From G039029935 sp039029935 (GTDB lineage: Bacteria > Chloroflexota > Anaerolineae > Caldilineales > Caldilineaceae), in contig JBCCFC010000164.1 of the NCBI GenBank assembly GCA_039029935.1, positions 1-15,244 of the forward strand: a stretch of DNA of 15,244 bases, written 5' to 3'. Under the pieces are notes generated by a model. That model was not told the DNA's origin. It was given only the letters and a program-made list of their open reading frames with translations, and did not search any database. A program made the position numbers and the translations under genes. How positions within the stretch are numbered: position 1 is the stretch's first letter; every line of letters begins with the position of its first letter. This document shows, piece by piece, positions 14,327 through 15,244 of the stretch.

Positions 14327-15001
14327 TTATTCAACCAAAATTGATTGCACCGCCGATAAATTTGCCTCATCATCAAATAAGGCATGGACATCTATCCTAA
14401 ACCCCTCAACGATATGGCTTTGAAGATAGCTACCGCCATGGATTTTTGCATGTAATTGAGACGTCTCACCTTGCAACACGTATTGTTCAACAAAATGCTG
14501 AGAGGGGTCAACAAGCCAATATTCAGACACACCATGAACGGCATAATCCTGCAATTTAAGGCCTCGATCTGTTTTTTCTGTGCTGGGTGATAAAATTTCA
14601 ATCACCAAATCAGGTGCAGGGTAATTCATCTGTTCACTTGTAATTGTAGAGGCTTTGCTCTGTCCAAAGAAGCAAATATCCGGCAAATAATCATTCCGCG
14701 TCAATGAAACCAGCGTCGTCTCTGCACGGACAATGCCCCGTTGATGTTTGGTGACATAGAGCTTAAGCAACGTAGACAAGTTGAGCGATGTTGCTGTATG
14801 ACGATCTTTGGCTGGTGAGTGCATGACGATTTCCCTGTTGATAAATTCTGCACGTGTATCCTCGTCCATCCAATCATAAAATGCTTCTCGCTGTTTACGT
14901 TCAGCGGATAGCACGTCGTTGATTTCGGACTGGTAGAAAAATAGTTTGGGTGATTTGAGCAATGTTTGAAAGATCGGCTCTTGCCTAACCATCACTGACA
15001 T
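14327..15001 (-). CDS. Uma2-family (DUF820) putative endonuclease
   Basis: 224 aa from the chosen start. The Uma2 pattern is complete: AEFINREIVMHSPAKDRH (E52/E57), YLPDI (D108), DLVIEILSPST (E135), K149 and then GVSEYWLVDP. This is the PD-(D/E)XK-like fold widespread and multi-copy in cyanobacteria and Chloroflexota; its cellular role is unproven. The frame remains open upstream to TTG 15040, with ATGs at 15031 and 15001. I took 15001, which has GGGGA 7 bp before it, because upstream residues do not resemble the family and overlap DNA of different composition. It is separated from the sugar operon by about 97 bp and is probably independent. Confidence 0.85.
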   Translation of the reverse strand: MSVMVRQEPIFQTLLKSPKLFFYQSEINDVLSAERKQREAFYDWMDEDTRAEFINREIVMHSPAKDRHTATSLNLSTLLKLYVTKHQRGIVRAETTLVSLTRNDYLPDICFFGQSKASTITSEQMNYPAPDLVIEILSPSTEKTDRGLKLQDYAVHGVSEYWLVDPSQHFVEQYVLQGETSQLHAKIHGGSYLQSHIVEGFRIDVHALFDDEANLSAVQSILVE

Positions 15002-15005
15002 ACAA

Positions 15006-15244
15006 GTGTCCCCAAGTGATGAGGTCGTCATCGCATTCAAGGAAATGGGCGACGGCTACGCGCAGTACGTCGTGGAATCGATTGTCGATCTTGGAGGCCT
15101 CGTATCCACCTGGGACGAAATCCAGGAAGCCACAATCGAGGCTCTGGGAAACTCTACTTTTTCTGCTAGGTTTCCGTATTCTGATTCCGATCGAGAATTT
15201 TTCAGAATTGTCGGTATCGGCACCGCGGGAGACGCCGATGGAGA
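15006..15244 (+). CDS. partial open frame running off the right edge, unidentified
   Basis: From GTG 15006 the plus strand is open to the window end for about 79 codons. It reads like a soluble acidic protein (DEVVIAFKEMGDGYAQYVVE, then DLGGLVSTWDEIQEATIEAL). No family is recognised. Codon third positions look more GC-biased than in the neighbours. A second plus frame is also open but gives a Ser/Arg/Thr-rich product typical of a shadow. There is no clear ribosome binding site, and the start could be elsewhere. The beginning of a gene or the edge of a foreign or misjoined segment are both possible. Confidence 0.35.
   Translation, partial: MSPSDEVVIAFKEMGDGYAQYVVESIVDLGGLVSTWDEIQEATIEALGNSTFSARFPYSDSDREFFRIVGIGTAGDADG

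Overview
The window is a mid-GC bacterial chromosome segment with nearly every gene on the minus strand. The best guess at the host is a member of the Chloroflexota (Anaerolineae/Caldilinea-like). The main reason is that the three large exported proteins all end in a short hydrophobic FLP-containing tail (FLPW, FLPF, FLPI) followed by a few polar residues. I recall this ending from secreted proteins of that phylum. The assignment is an inference; no rRNA or phylogenetic marker lies in the window.

Left half (1-8730, minus): one probable operon, read from right to left. It holds an alpha/beta hydrolase (7930-8730), an SRPBCC/polyketide-cyclase-like protein (7363-7860), and three tandem paralogous secreted arylsulfotransferase (ASST)-family proteins (5140-7338, 2110-5091, 230-1939). 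The three paralogues share a propeller core with the catalytic His/His-Asn/Arg/His pattern, plus one beta-sandwich module, but carry different accessory domains. Both sides of the last paralogue are packed with degenerate 8-9 bp tandem repeats. A second alpha/beta hydrolase (8849-9649) is divergent from the first, behind a good sigma-70-like promoter.

Middle (9780-10955, minus): a cupin gene, then a scar. A LacI-type regulator is broken by a one-base frameshift and truncated by a 97-bp element with terminal inverted repeats. On the other side of that element lies an isolated C-terminal piece of a family-4 glycoside hydrolase that has no recognisable 5' part.

Right half (10952-14229, minus): the body of a sugar-acid catabolic operon. 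It holds a Gfo/Idh/MocA oxidoreductase, mannonate dehydratase (UxuA), a PD-(D/E)XK-like protein and a Dabb protein. The last two and lacI are joined by ATGA stop/start overlaps. The original set probably released and catabolised uronates or glycosides (GH4 hydrolase, oxidoreductase, mannonate to 2-keto-3-deoxygluconate) under LacI control; regulator and hydrolase now look lost. Between the oxidoreductase and uxuA lies a symmetric element of four hairpins of identical geometry. A palindromic candidate operator precedes the operon. A Uma2-family nuclease-like gene follows at 14327-15001, and the last ~240 bp hold an unidentified plus-strand open frame of different composition.
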